DNA of 41,722 bases, from positions 1 through 41,722 of the forward strand of contig JAUZRQ010000012.1 in the NCBI GenBank assembly GCA_030950365.1, in the 5' to 3' direction. This document shows positions 7,605 to 15,667 of this stretch, piece by piece. The position numbers and the translations under genes are program-made. This DNA comes from Candidatus Zhuqueibacterota bacterium. GTDB lineage: Bacteria; Zhuqueibacterota; Zhuqueibacteria; Zhuqueibacterales; Geothermadaptataceae. Under the pieces are notes generated by a model. It was not told the origin of the DNA and did not search any database. It worked only from the letters and a program-made list of their open reading frames with translations. Numbering within the stretch: the stretch's first letter is position 1; each line of letters begins with the position of its first letter.

Positions 7605-8256
7605 AATCCCTGTTTTCCCCTTGCCCAATTTGGTGTTTTTCCCACAGGCGATTGTCCCCCTGCACATTTTTGAACCCCGTTACCGCACCATGATTCGTGA
7701 TGTTCTCAGAGAAAAAAAGCAATTCGGCGTTTTTCTGCTCAAACCCGGCTGGGAGAAAGACTACTGGGGTTCGCCGGAGATTTTTGAAGTCGGTTGCCTC
7801 GGTAAAGTCGAGGCCTATGAGAGTTTGCCCACCGGGCATTTCAACGTGCTGCTGCGCGGCATGGTCCGCATCCGCGCGCTGGAGTGCGTGTGCGACTATC
7901 CGTATCGCCGGATGCGCGTGCAGCCACTGATGGATGAGGACTTCCACTGCACCGCGGCGGAGAAAACACGGTTGTTCAATCACATGTACGACATCGCCGG
8001 GCATTATCTGGATGAAATTCTGCAAATTGAGCCGGCTGCGGTGATGGGGCCACGCGAGGAGAAAAACCTCGAGGCTCTGGTCAACCGCGTTACCATGACG
8101 TTGGACGTGGACGTGTACGAAAAGCAGCGCATGCTGGAGCTGTCGTCGGTGGAAAAGCGCTACTACTTTGTCAAGCAGGCCATCGACGAGCGGCTGCTGG
8201 GACTGAAAAGCATCAAAGCCATCGATAAACTTGATTTTAAGCCAACATTGAATTAA
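7591..8256 (+). CDS. Lon-protease N-terminal (substrate-binding) domain protein
   Basis: This is a 221-residue protein made of the Lon N-terminal substrate-recognition domain alone, with no ATPase or protease domain. The family opening is clear: IPVFPLPNLVFFPQAIVPLHIFEPRYRTMIRD, then GVFLLKPGW, EVGCLGKVE, LPTGHFNVLLRGMVRI and a helical bundle ending near SVEKRYYFVKQAI. Such stand-alone proteins are widespread but their role is not established. The start ATG 7591 lies inside the last codons of queG, with a purine-rich AAGAAGA upstream. It is followed 22 bases later by moaD. Confidence 0.93.
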   Translation: MSTIEIPVFPLPNLVFFPQAIVPLHIFEPRYRTMIRDVLREKKQFGVFLLKPGWEKDYWGSPEIFEVGCLGKVEAYESLPTGHFNVLLRGMVRIRALECVCDYPYRRMRVQPLMDEDFHCTAAEKTRLFNHMYDIAGHYLDEILQIEPAAVMGPREEKNLEALVNRVTMTLDVDVYEKQRMLELSSVEKRYYFVKQAIDERLLGLKSIKAIDKLDFKPTLN

Positions 8257-8278
8257 ATTTGTTATCTTGTGTGAAACC

Positions 8279-8524
8279 ATGGCCGTGACGATTCGATTGT
8301 TTGCAATTTTGCGAGAAGCCGTCGGCAAAGACGGATTCGACATTCACATCGATGAGCCGGTGCCGGTGGAACGGCTATTTGAGCAAATTGTGGCCGAGCA
8401 TCCAGCGCTTGAACGATACAAATCCATGATTACCTTTGCGGTGAACGGCGATTACGCCACCGGTCAAGATCTGGTCAAAGATGGTGACGAGGTGGCGCTG
8501 ATCCCGCCGATTTCGGGAGGCTGA
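8279..8524 (+). CDS. moaD: molybdopterin synthase sulphur-carrier subunit
   Basis: This 81-residue ubiquitin-fold protein ends in Gly-Gly. That is the C-terminus that is adenylated and thiocarboxylated and then donates sulphur to precursor Z during molybdopterin synthesis. Typical segments are VTIRLFAILREAVG, FAVNGDYA and DGDEVALIPPISGG. It sits one base before moaE, the catalytic partner, and the pair form the heterotetrameric synthase. ATG 8279 is used; an upstream in-frame TTG is less likely. moaA, moaC, moeB and other molybdenum-cofactor genes are not in the window, although a molybdopterin enzyme (msrP) is encoded at its far end. Confidence 0.95.
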   Translation: MAVTIRLFAILREAVGKDGFDIHIDEPVPVERLFEQIVAEHPALERYKSMITFAVNGDYATGQDLVKDGDEVALIPPISGG

Positions 8525-8525
8525 C

Positions 8526-8972
8526 ATGGTTGACATCACGCGCGACAAAATCGATTTGGACCGCTTGCTGGCGGAAATGGAGTCTCCCGAAAGCGGCGGC
8601 GTGGTGGTGTTCATCGGCCGGGTGCGCAACCACGCGCAGGGACGGGAAGTGATCCGCATGGAATACGAGGGCTATGAACCCATGGCACGGCGCGTGTTGC
8701 AGCAACTGGAAAACGAGGTGCGCGAGCGATGGCCGGTGGAAAAAATTGCCATGGTGCACCGGCTGGGCATACTGGAGATCGGTGAAGCGAGCGTGGTGAT
8801 CGCCGTGGCATGCGCGCACCGGGCACAGGCTTTCGAGGCCTGCCGTTATGCCATCGACCGGCTGAAAGAAACGCTGCCGGTCTGGAAAAAAGAGTTCGGA
8901 CTCGATGGGGCATCCTGGGTGGAAGGGGTGATGCCCAATGTACATCAATCTGAGGAGGAGACGAATCGATGA
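8526..8972 (+). CDS. moaE: molybdopterin synthase catalytic subunit
   Basis: This is a 148-residue MoaE, the large subunit that binds precursor Z and receives sulphur from MoaD. Diagnostic stretches are GGVVVFIGRVRNHAQGREV, LEYEGYEPMA-like (MEYEGYEPMA), HRLGILEIGEASV and the catalytic Lys-rich PVWKKEFGLDGASWVE. It follows moaD by one base and overlaps the next gene by four bases (ATGA), so the three are probably translated together. Confidence 0.96.
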   Translation: MVDITRDKIDLDRLLAEMESPESGGVVVFIGRVRNHAQGREVIRMEYEGYEPMARRVLQQLENEVRERWPVEKIAMVHRLGILEIGEASVVIAVACAHRAQAFEACRYAIDRLKETLPVWKKEFGLDGASWVEGVMPNVHQSEEETNR

Positions 8973-9274
8973 TGGTGGAATTGAGCGTGGTTCCTGTTTC
9001 GCAGGATGGAAGTGTGGCCAAATACATTGCCGAAGCCGTGCGGGTGGTGGATGAAAGCGGTCTGGATTATCGCGTGACGCCCATGGGCACGGTGATTCGC
9101 GGCGAGTGGGATGAGGTGATGGCCGTGGTCAAAGCGGCGCACGAAAAGGTGCGCTCCATGACCGACCGGGTGATCACCAAAATTTACATCGATGAATCCA
9201 AAGGCGATGATCCGCAGTTTGATGAGAAAGTGGCGTCGGTGGAAAAGGCGCTGGGCAAAGACATCAAAAAATAG
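8969..9274 (+). CDS. MTH1187-family thiamine-binding protein
   Basis: This is a 101-residue member of the MTH1187/YqgV/YkoF-like family (Pfam PF01910), a ferredoxin-like fold whose characterised members bind thiamine or related pyrimidines. The family pattern is visible: ELSVVPVSQDGSVAKYIAEAV, then SGLDYRVTPMGTVIRGEWDEVMAVV, and RVITKIYIDE. A strong GAGGAGGAG lies about eight bases before ATG 8969, and the ATGA overlap with moaE indicates coupling. A direct role in molybdenum-cofactor synthesis is not known, so the association may be only operonic. Confidence 0.9.
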   Translation: MMVELSVVPVSQDGSVAKYIAEAVRVVDESGLDYRVTPMGTVIRGEWDEVMAVVKAAHEKVRSMTDRVITKIYIDESKGDDPQFDEKVASVEKALGKDIKK

Positions 9275-9302
9275 GACATCGCCGGGATGGGTCAAATTGC
9301 GC

Positions 9303-9336
9303 AAAAAGCAGGTTCTCTTCGAGAGCCTGCTTTTTT
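9303..9336 (+). terminator. Rho-independent terminator of the queG-moaDE operon
   Basis: A long stem AAAAAGCAGG-TTCTC pairs with GAGA-GCCTGCTTTTTT around a TTC loop. The right arm merges into six T. It lies 29 bases after the MTH1187 stop codon and is the clearest terminator in the window. Confidence 0.92.
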
Positions 9337-9468
9337 ATTGATCGATTAGTGCTTGCATTCGCCAGCGCTTTTTCTTAATATTTTCAAGTAACTACGACAA
9401 GTCGTATGTGCTCTGACAATGTAAACATGCATCGAACCTGAAACCAGATTAACGTACCGGAGAGGAGC

Positions 9469-9771
9469 ATGAGTCAAAAGCATTTCTTCGTGTGCACCAA
9501 TGTGCGCCCGCCGTTTGCCAAGCCTTCCTGTGGGCAAAGGAATAGCCCTGAAATTCTGTTTCGGTTTCGCGAATTGATCGAACAAAATGGTTGGATCGGT
9601 AAAGTACGCGTAAACGGTACGGATTGCCTCGGCCCGTGCGATATCGGTCCGACGGTGGTGGTGTATCCCGATGGCGTATGGTACGGCAACGTCAGCGTGG
9701 ATGATGTGGAAGAGCTGTTGCGTGCGCATGTGGAAGAGAACCGGCCGGTCGAGCGGCTGCGAATTGGATGA
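9469..9771 (+). CDS. thioredoxin-like [2Fe-2S] ferredoxin
   Basis: This is a 100-residue thioredoxin-fold [2Fe-2S] protein. The four cluster ligands are in the expected places: Cys9 and Cys21 (CTNVRPP...PSCG), and Cys53 and Cys57 (DCLGPCDIGP). The segment VVVYPDGVWYGNV with a following VEELL helix is typical of the family. It probably serves as a small electron carrier in the cytoplasm. GGAGAGGAG lies immediately before ATG 9469. The next gene begins 24 bases later, so the two are probably cotranscribed. Confidence 0.93.
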   Translation: MSQKHFFVCTNVRPPFAKPSCGQRNSPEILFRFRELIEQNGWIGKVRVNGTDCLGPCDIGPTVVVYPDGVWYGNVSVDDVEELLRAHVEENRPVERLRIG

Positions 9772-9795
9772 GGACAAACGTAAGGAGAAAATGGC

Positions 9796-10362
9796 ATGAG
9801 CAAGAAAGCGAATTCCCGTGTGTTGTTGGTGATTGCCGCAGACGCCTTTGATGATCGTCAATATGCGGCCGTGCGTGACGCATTGGAAAAAGCCGGCATT
9901 CAGGTGGATGTGGCCTCGACGGTGAAGAAAGGGGCCCGTGGCCTGGGTGGCATGCGCCTCGATCCCGATTTCATCATCGATGAAGTGGATGCCGGGCCGT
10001 ATGCCGGCGTGGTTTTTATCGGCGGGCACGGCTGTTCTCAATACTGGCACGATGTGTATGCGCATGAAATCGTGCGCACGATTTACGAAAACGGAGGGCT
10101 GGTCGCCGCCATTGGTCGCGCTCCGGTTGTTCTGGGCGAGGCCGGCATCCTCGGTGAGCACAACACCACCGGAGCGGTCGGCATCTATGAAAAAATGGTG
10201 ATTTTCAGCAAAGCATTCACAGCCAATAAAATCGAGGTGGATGGCAACGTCATCACCGCGGAGAATAATAACGCCCTTGAGGATTTCAAAAGCGCCATCG
10301 TGGCCTGGTTCATGCACGGTGATCACAAGCCCAAAAAGCCGGCCGCGGCGCAGGCGGAATAG
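9796..10362 (+). CDS. DJ-1/PfpI-superfamily protein lacking the nucleophile
   Basis: This 188-residue protein has the DJ-1/PfpI (class I glutamine amidotransferase-like) fold. It shows RVLLVIAADAFDDRQYAAVRDAL, IDEVDAGPYAGVVFIGG, and NGGLVAAIGRAPVVLGEAGIL, followed by TTGAVGIYEKM and NVITAENNNALEDF. In active members the elbow reads A-I-C-H-G/A-P. Here it is Ala-Ile-Gly107-Arg108-Ala-Pro, so both the catalytic Cys and the usual His are replaced, and the conserved Glu of the FED motif is Asp (FDD). A different cysteine, Cys80, lies in GGHGCSQYW and could be relevant. It is probably not a classical protease or deglycase. GGAG seven bases upstream of ATG 9796 supports the start. Confidence 0.85.
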   Translation: MSKKANSRVLLVIAADAFDDRQYAAVRDALEKAGIQVDVASTVKKGARGLGGMRLDPDFIIDEVDAGPYAGVVFIGGHGCSQYWHDVYAHEIVRTIYENGGLVAAIGRAPVVLGEAGILGEHNTTGAVGIYEKMVIFSKAFTANKIEVDGNVITAENNNALEDFKSAIVAWFMHGDHKPKKPAAAQAE

Positions 10363-10705
10363 CGCAAGCTGCTTATTCACTTAACACAGCGTCGAATCCT
10401 GGTGCAGCAGGGAAGACCGCCATCCGCTAAGCATTGTAACTGTTCAACAAGAGCCGTTATTTGTCATTCCGATTTTCTGCGGCGATCGCAAGGGAGACGC
10501 TGAAATGGCGGAATCTCATATCCTTTTTTTCAGGCAAGGTGATTCCGGTATCAGCCCAGCCAGTAGTCGGACGCGTCCGCCAGCTGGCGGCACCGGAATG
10601 GCAATTTAAATGTCGAAAGTGTTGATACGCCTGAAAAGTTACTAAGCATTTGACATAGAGCAGTGACGACAGCGTCATTCGCATCAATGTTGAAAGGATG
10701 TTTCC
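10363..10705. other. intergenic stretch holding a MITE-like element
   Basis: No gene is visible. Most of the stretch is the 144-base inverted-repeat element at 10461-10604 (listed separately). The remaining 100 bases before folE hold the folE ribosome binding site GAAAGGATG at about 10691-10699 and no clear promoter boxes. Confidence 0.55.
10461..10604. repeat. MITE-like inverted-repeat element, long copy
   Basis: The ends TTGTCATTCCG (10461-10471) and CGGAATGGCAA (10594-10604) are inverted repeats matching at 10 of 11 positions. Inside are nested pairs: CGGAATC (10509-10515) with GATTCCG (10541-10547), and ATTCCGGT (10542-10549) with ACCGGAAT (10592-10599). Two overlapping perfect palindromes, GGACGCGTCC (10569-10578) and CCGCCAGCTGGCGG (10577-10590), lie between them. 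The left 62 bases align well with 38575-38637, including CTGAAATGSCGGAATCTCAT. There is no coding capacity. It looks like a non-autonomous dispersed repeat. Confidence 0.7.
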
Positions 10706-11257
10706 ATGGAAGAATTGGTTCGGCAGATACTGATCGAGCTCGGTGAAGACCCGAACCGGGAAGGATTGCGACGGACCCCGTCGCGCGTGGCCGGAGCGTT
10801 GCGGTTCCTCACCGCCGGCTACGAGGCGGATATCGATAAAATTATCAATAAGGCCATTTTTCAAGAAGATTACCAGGAAATGGTCCTGGTGAATGATATC
10901 GATTTTTACAGCCTGTGCGAACACCACATGTTGCCGTTTTATGGCAAATGCCACGTGGCATACATACCTGCTGGCAAAATCATCGGCTTGAGCAAAATCC
11001 CGCGCATCGTGGATGTGTTTGCGCGGCGGTTGCAGGTGCAGGAGCGCATGACCACACAAATCGCCGAAACGCTGATGGAATATCTGCAACCGGCCGGGGT
11101 GGCCGTGGTCACCGAAGCCCGGCACCTGTGCATGATGATGCGCGGCGTGCAGAAACAAAATACCCTGGTCAAGGCCAGCGCCCTGTATGGGATTTTCCGT
11201 GAAGACTTGCGCACACGCGAGGAGTTCATGACCCTGATTGCCAACCACCCGTCGTAA
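10706..11257 (+). CDS. folE: GTP cyclohydrolase I
   Basis: This is a 183-residue type I GTP cyclohydrolase, which converts GTP to 7,8-dihydroneopterin triphosphate, the first step toward folate (and the entry to queuosine precursors). The zinc ligands are Cys71 and His74 in [13 protein letters not shown] and Cys142 in [11 protein letters not shown]. Other signatures are [35 protein letters not shown] and the C-terminal REEFMTLI. The start ATG is preceded by GAAAGGATG. The queG gene for queuosine lies 3 kb upstream but in a separate transcription unit. Confidence 0.97.
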   Translation: MEELVRQILIELGEDPNREGLRRTPSRVAGALRFLTAGYEADIDKIINKAIFQEDYQEMVLVNDIDFYSLCEHHMLPFYGKCHVAYIPAGKIIGLSKIPRIVDVFARRLQVQERMTTQIAETLMEYLQPAGVAVVTEARHLCMMMRGVQKQNTLVKASALYGIFREDLRTREEFMTLIANHPS

Positions 11258-11304
11258 ATGACGCAATTCATGAGGTGGGGATCTTCAAACGAAGGAGGTG
11301 TGCA

Positions 11305-11988
11305 ATGAAAATTACATTCTGGGGACATGCCGCCTTTTTGGTTGAAAACGGCAGCCATCGTGTGGTGATCGATCCGTTTCTGACTGGCAATCCGCTGGCC
11401 ACGGTGAAGCCGGACGATGTGAAGTGCGACTACATCATCGTGACGCATGGCCATGGCGATCATTTAGGCGATACCATTGCCATCGCCAAAAACAACGATG
11501 CCGTGGTGATCGCCAATTTTGAGGTGGCCACCTACTGCAGCAACAAGGGCTGCAAGGCGCATCCGCTACACATTGGCGGCGGCCACGATTTTCCATTCGG
11601 GCGCGTCAAACTCACCATTGCCCATCATGGCAGTAGCCTCACCGAGGGCGATCAGATTATTTATCTCGGCAATCCCGCCGGTGTGCTGCTGACCATGGAT
11701 GGCAAAACCCTGTATCATGCCGGCGACACGGCGCTGTTCTACGACATGAAATTGATCGGTGAGATGAACGCCATCGATGTGGCGCTGCTGCCCATCGGCG
11801 ATAACTTCACCATGGGCATCGAAGATGCGGTGAAGGCGGTGGAGTTTCTGCAGCCGACGCTCACCGTGCCCATGCACTACAAAACGTTCGACCTCATCGA
11901 CGTGGATCCGGGTGAGTTTGCCAGCCGGGTGGAAAGCATGGGCAAACAGGTGCGCATTTTGAAAGTCGGTGAAGCTCTGGAAATTTGA
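11305..11988 (+). CDS. UPF0173-family MBL-fold metal-dependent hydrolase
   Basis: This is a 227-residue UPF0173/UlaG-like metallo-beta-lactamase-fold protein. The start KITFWGHAAFLVENG and the motif THGHGDHLGD (His48, His50, Asp52, His53) are characteristic. IAHHGSS, YHAGDTALFYDMKLIGE and VPMHYKTF carry the remaining metal ligands. The substrate is unknown for the family. ATG 11305 is preceded by a near-perfect GAAGGAGGTG. It ends in a strong terminator. Confidence 0.94.
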   Translation: MKITFWGHAAFLVENGSHRVVIDPFLTGNPLATVKPDDVKCDYIIVTHGHGDHLGDTIAIAKNNDAVVIANFEVATYCSNKGCKAHPLHIGGGHDFPFGRVKLTIAHHGSSLTEGDQIIYLGNPAGVLLTMDGKTLYHAGDTALFYDMKLIGEMNAIDVALLPIGDNFTMGIEDAVKAVEFLQPTLTVPMHYKTFDLIDVDPGEFASRVESMGKQVRILKVGEALEI

Positions 11989-11996
11989 AACAGGCC

Positions 11997-12052
11997 AACC
12001 GGGACGGTTCGAATACGCCGGTCGCGGCTTTTTGATCCGTCCCGGTTTTTTT
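11997..12052 (+). terminator. terminator after the UPF0173 gene
   Basis: AACCGGGACGG (11997-12007) pairs perfectly with CCGTCCCGGTT (12037-12047), and a T-run follows to 12052. The loop is 29 bases, longer than usual. It lies nine bases after the stop codon. It sits between convergent genes, but only the plus strand has the T-run. Confidence 0.8.
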
Positions 12053-12227
12053 ATGCATCTGATTCAGAAACGTCACAGCGGTTCAACCACGGCGGCAATC
12101 GGAAAAACGAAGCTTTTCTCAGGGGACGCAGAAGAAATGCCTCATCCCCTTTCAAATCCCAGAAAACTTTTTCCGCGTTCCCCAGGGCGAATTGAAGCCG
12201 TAAACTCAGCTCCGTCACCTGCCCGTA

Positions 12228-14492
12228 TCATGGCGCTTCCGCGCGCACCGTCAGCTTCATCAGCGGCATGCCGGTGGTGCCGCCCATTTGCGTGATGTAC
12301 ACCCCGTGCGCCGTGACCGCCACGCCGCGCGGCGCGCGCAGCAGCGGCCTGGTCGGCTGGAGCACAAACCGCAGCATGCCTTCCCGATCGAACACCGTTA
12401 CAAATCCCTGTCCTGTGTGGCTCACATAAATATTGCCCTGACCGTCGGCGTCCACACACCCGATGCGCAGCGCTTCCACATCCAGGTCCGGCACGCGCGA
12501 AAAGGTGGCCAGCGCATTCAGCCGCTGCCACTGGTGCACCGTGCCTTCCACCTGGCACGCGGCATACACGGTCAGGCCATCCGGCGAAACGGCAATACCA
12601 CGCAACAAATGGCCGCCCGGTACCGGCAGGTGTTTGCCCGCGCTATCATCCGGGGTAAAGTGATACCAGTTGCCGCTGCCGGCTTCGGTCACGAAAAGCT
12701 CGCCGAGGTTAGATGCATCCACATCATACGGCACAAAAGGTAGTCCGATGCCGGGAATGGCGACGCCGTTGTGGGCCAGAAATCGCAATAGCACCGGCCG
12801 GTTGGCATTACCGGCTACGACAATGGTATCGCCATGGACACAGGCGATGCCCCCCGGGCGGTACACGGGCACGGCGTTGCCGGCGCTGTCGAGTCCGGCC
12901 GAGATGGGCGAGAACGGCCGTTGCGTGCCGTCCGGCCCGAACACATAGATGCGATTTTCCCACCAGGAGGGCACCCAGAGATTGCCGCGGGCATCGGCGG
13001 CTATAAATTGCGCGCCACCGATGGGAATATCGAACTCCTCGGCGACGAAATCCGGTACGGTTTCCTGGCCTACTGGCAAATGTTGCCATTCGGAATAGCT
13101 CGTATCCCCGGGCGTATCGGCGAGAGTGACTGCGACTCGAAATTCCAGCCATTGTTCGTAATCCGAAAGCAGTACGGGGCGGCTGCTGATGAACTTGCCC
13201 GGTGCGCCTGGCAAAGGGACGAGTTCAACCATTGGCAGCGGATTCTTCCACACCACAAACGCACGCACCGAGGCCGGCTTGCGCCGCTGAATTTCGGCAA
13301 GGATAAAAAACGGCTGTTTTTGCGCCACGGCCGCCGGCCAGGTTGACACGGATTTCACCAGCACGTCCGCCGGGAAAAACGTGGGCGACAGCGGCAGGAC
13401 CTTTTTTTGAAAATAGCGCCTGGTGATCTCTTTGGCCAGAGCACCGATTTGGTGTTCCTTGAACAATCCGGAATAGCTGAACACCGAAATGCCAGCCACG
13501 CCTTTTTCGCGGGCGATTTGAATTTCATGCAGGGCTTTCGGGTCCCTGCTCGGATTGATCCCGGCCACCACCCGGTTGGCAGGAACGTTATCGAGATGGG
13601 CCTGCAGCTCGCTGGCAAACAGGTCCGGATCCGGAGTGTACGTCATGGGGAAGATGAAATCCACCAGGCCGGCGCGCAGCCAGTGGTGGCTATCCTGAAA
13701 AAATACATTGCGTCCGAGCTCGTAAATGCGCCACACCGCTGCGGAGACCACCGGTTTGGCCGGCAATTGCGCCAGACTGTCCTGGATCATGCTCAGCCAC
13801 CGGGTGATGGCATCGCGTCGGAAATCGTCCCAGGCGGCCGGGGCATCCTGCGGACGCAGGCCGGTCAGCAATTGAAACGCCTGCAGTGATGCCGGATCGT
13901 AACTGAAGCCCGGCCCGGGAAAGCGGATGTAATCGAAATGCACGCCATCGGGCTGGTATTTGCGCACGATTTCCATGACCACGCCGGCCAGGTATCGCCG
14001 GACTTCGGGGTGGGTGAGAGCAAGCCACAGATAGTGCGATTGCAGCCGCTGGAAATTGCCATGAAGATCGCGGGCAAACCATCCCGGATGGCGGTTCCAC
14101 AACTGCTCGAACCGGGTGGAGGCCAGTTTGCCGCGCCAGCCGGGCCCGATATTGATCCACACATGCAGTTTGAGGCCGCGTGCGTGGGCTTCGCGTAGCG
14201 CGACCGCCATCGGATCCCAGCCGGGATCTTCGCCGCCGAGCTCGCTCGCCCAGGGCTCGATATCGGATTCGTAAAACGCGGTGGCATTGCCGCGCACCTG
14301 GAACAGCACGGTATTGAACCGCGCCGAAGCAATGTTTTTCATGATGATCTGAATATCCTGCGGCGAACGGTACTCCCAGCGCGTCACCCAGATGGCCCGA
14401 ACCTCGGGATCGAGGGGAGATTGGGAATGCGCAGAATTCACCGCCAGCAACAACAAACTGAACCAAACAACGTGTTGCATTTGCCGGATCAC
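12228..14492 (-). CDS. exported GHL10 glycosyl-hydrolase-like protein with C-terminal propeller
   Basis: This is a 754-residue exported protein. A signal peptide (hydrophobic VVWFSLLLLAV, then NSAHSQ) is followed by a GHL10 (COG1649, family-10-like glycosyl hydrolase) TIM barrel at about residues 28-350. Recognisable parts are VRAIWVTRWEY, ARFNTVLFQVRGNATAFY, RGLKLHVWINIGPGW and GVHFDYIRFPGPGF. A beta-sandwich-like section follows (about 390-480), and the last 270 residues look like a beta-propeller of NHL type (AQFIAADARGNLWVPSWWENRIYVFGPDG, LRGIAVSPDGLTVYAA, GCVDADGQGNIYVS). GHL10 proteins are linked to cell-wall or polysaccharide breakdown, but the substrate here is unknown. I chose GTG 14490-14492 because AAGGAG lies ten bases upstream; ATG 14478-14480 is the alternative. 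It is convergent with the UPF0173 gene. Confidence 0.85.
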   Translation of the reverse strand: MIRQMQHVVWFSLLLLAVNSAHSQSPLDPEVRAIWVTRWEYRSPQDIQIIMKNIASARFNTVLFQVRGNATAFYESDIEPWASELGGEDPGWDPMAVALREAHARGLKLHVWINIGPGWRGKLASTRFEQLWNRHPGWFARDLHGNFQRLQSHYLWLALTHPEVRRYLAGVVMEIVRKYQPDGVHFDYIRFPGPGFSYDPASLQAFQLLTGLRPQDAPAAWDDFRRDAITRWLSMIQDSLAQLPAKPVVSAAVWRIYELGRNVFFQDSHHWLRAGLVDFIFPMTYTPDPDLFASELQAHLDNVPANRVVAGINPSRDPKALHEIQIAREKGVAGISVFSYSGLFKEHQIGALAKEITRRYFQKKVLPLSPTFFPADVLVKSVSTWPAAVAQKQPFFILAEIQRRKPASVRAFVVWKNPLPMVELVPLPGAPGKFISSRPVLLSDYEQWLEFRVAVTLADTPGDTSYSEWQHLPVGQETVPDFVAEEFDIPIGGAQFIAADARGNLWVPSWWENRIYVFGPDGTQRPFSPISAGLDSAGNAVPVYRPGGIACVHGDTIVVAGNANRPVLLRFLAHNGVAIPGIGLPFVPYDVDASNLGELFVTEAGSGNWYHFTPDDSAGKHLPVPGGHLLRGIAVSPDGLTVYAACQVEGTVHQWQRLNALATFSRVPDLDVEALRIGCVDADGQGNIYVSHTGQGFVTVFDREGMLRFVLQPTRPLLRAPRGVAVTAHGVYITQMGGTTGMPLMKLTVRAEAP

Positions 14493-14836
14493 AGCAATGG
14501 ATCTCCTTATAAATGTTTGAATAGAAACCTCTTTTACTCGGTCAAGGCAAATATCTGCAAATTTTGGTTTAAATGACAATGATTTTGTTGTAAATTACGT
14601 TAGCATGCTTGATAAGCATTGTTGCACAATGAACTCATGAATGACATAGTGCTTGAGCTGTATTGCTATTCAATTTCAGAAATAACCGAGTTATTCCGTT
14701 ATTTGTTACCCCAGCTTTCAACGCTGCCTCTGCAGGAATCGCATTAACCTGTTGAAGCTTAAAACGTTATCGGTACTTTTGCCAGCATCATTAATATAGC
14801 TGGCGCAAAGTTGCAAATTCAGGACCAGCATGATCC
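14493..14836. other. intergenic stretch between divergent genes
   Basis: This separates the minus-strand GHL10 gene from dapF. It is A+T-rich around 14510-14700 and must hold divergent promoters, but no pair of boxes is strong enough to annotate. The AAGGAG of the GHL10 gene is at 14503-14508. No gene or clear repeat is seen. Confidence 0.5.
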
Positions 14837-15667
14837 ATGAAAAAGACACGACCGGAAATGATTCCGTTTACCAAATTATCCGCCACCGGCAACGATTTCA
14901 TCCTGTTCGAACGGGAGACATCCGGACTGAGCGGCAAGGAATACGACTTTTTCCGGGACATTTGCGCCCGGCGAACGGGTATCGGTGCGGACGGCATTCT
15001 GCTGCTGGAGCCGGATGCAAAGGCGCACTTCCGCATGCGTTATTATAACGCCGATGGCCGGCCTTCGGAAATGTGCGGCAATGGCGCGCGCGCAGCCGCG
15101 TTTTATGCCTACCGCGCCGGACTGGCGCCGCAGCAGCCACAATTCGTGATCGGAGAAGACCGACTGCGTGCCAACGTGAAGGACCGGCAGGTGGCGCTTA
15201 CGTTACAGATGCCGCAGCAGGTGGATCTGGCTCCCGGTGCTTTGCAGCACAGCGATTTCGAGGAAGTCGGTTTTGCCATCACCGGAGTGCCGCATTATGT
15301 GCTTCTGGCGCCGGAGGTCGATGCCGTGCCGGTGGTGGAGCTCGGGCGGTTTTATCGCCATGCCGATGCTTTTGCACCGCGCGGCACCAATGTAAATTTT
15401 GTGCAGCGCATTGACGAAAGGCGATTTAAAATCCGCACTTACGAGCGCGGCGTGGAAACCGAAACCCTGGCCTGCGGCACCGGGGTGGTGAGCTCCGCCT
15501 ATCTGCTGCGCGCCCGATTGGAACTGGATTTTCCATTGACCTTCGAAACGCGGGGCGGCCGGCTTGCCGTGGATGAGGATGCGCAAACTGGCCAGCCGGT
15601 GCTCTCGGGCGAGGTGCGCATGCTGTATCGCGGCGACATCCTGACCGAATTTTTTGAAACATGGTGA
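14837..15667 (+). CDS. dapF: diaminopimelate epimerase
   Basis: This is a 276-residue PLP-independent epimerase converting LL- to meso-diaminopimelate for lysine and peptidoglycan. The two active-site cysteines are Cys80 in NADGRPSEMCGNGARA and Cys212 in ETLACGTGVV. FTKLSATGNDFILFE, RRTGIGADGILLLE and RGTNVNFVQ are also typical. The frame opens at ATG 14837; the in-frame ATG at residue 8 is the more usual family start, and neither has a strong ribosome binding site. It is the first gene of a compact operon and overlaps the following glycosyltransferase by seven bases. Confidence 0.96.
   Translation: MKKTRPEMIPFTKLSATGNDFILFERETSGLSGKEYDFFRDICARRTGIGADGILLLEPDAKAHFRMRYYNADGRPSEMCGNGARAAAFYAYRAGLAPQQPQFVIGEDRLRANVKDRQVALTLQMPQQVDLAPGALQHSDFEEVGFAITGVPHYVLLAPEVDAVPVVELGRFYRHADAFAPRGTNVNFVQRIDERRFKIRTYERGVETETLACGTGVVSSAYLLRARLELDFPLTFETRGGRLAVDEDAQTGQPVLSGEVRMLYRGDILTEFFETW

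Noticed and set aside
9346-10380. 344-codon minus-strand open frame
   Set aside because: It is antisense to the [2Fe-2S] and DJ-1-like genes, both with clear motifs and ribosome binding sites.
12000-12050. GGTTCGAATAC resembling a tRNA T-arm
   Set aside because: No acceptor stem, D-arm or anticodon arm can be drawn around it. The bases belong to the stem and loop of the terminator after the UPF0173 gene.
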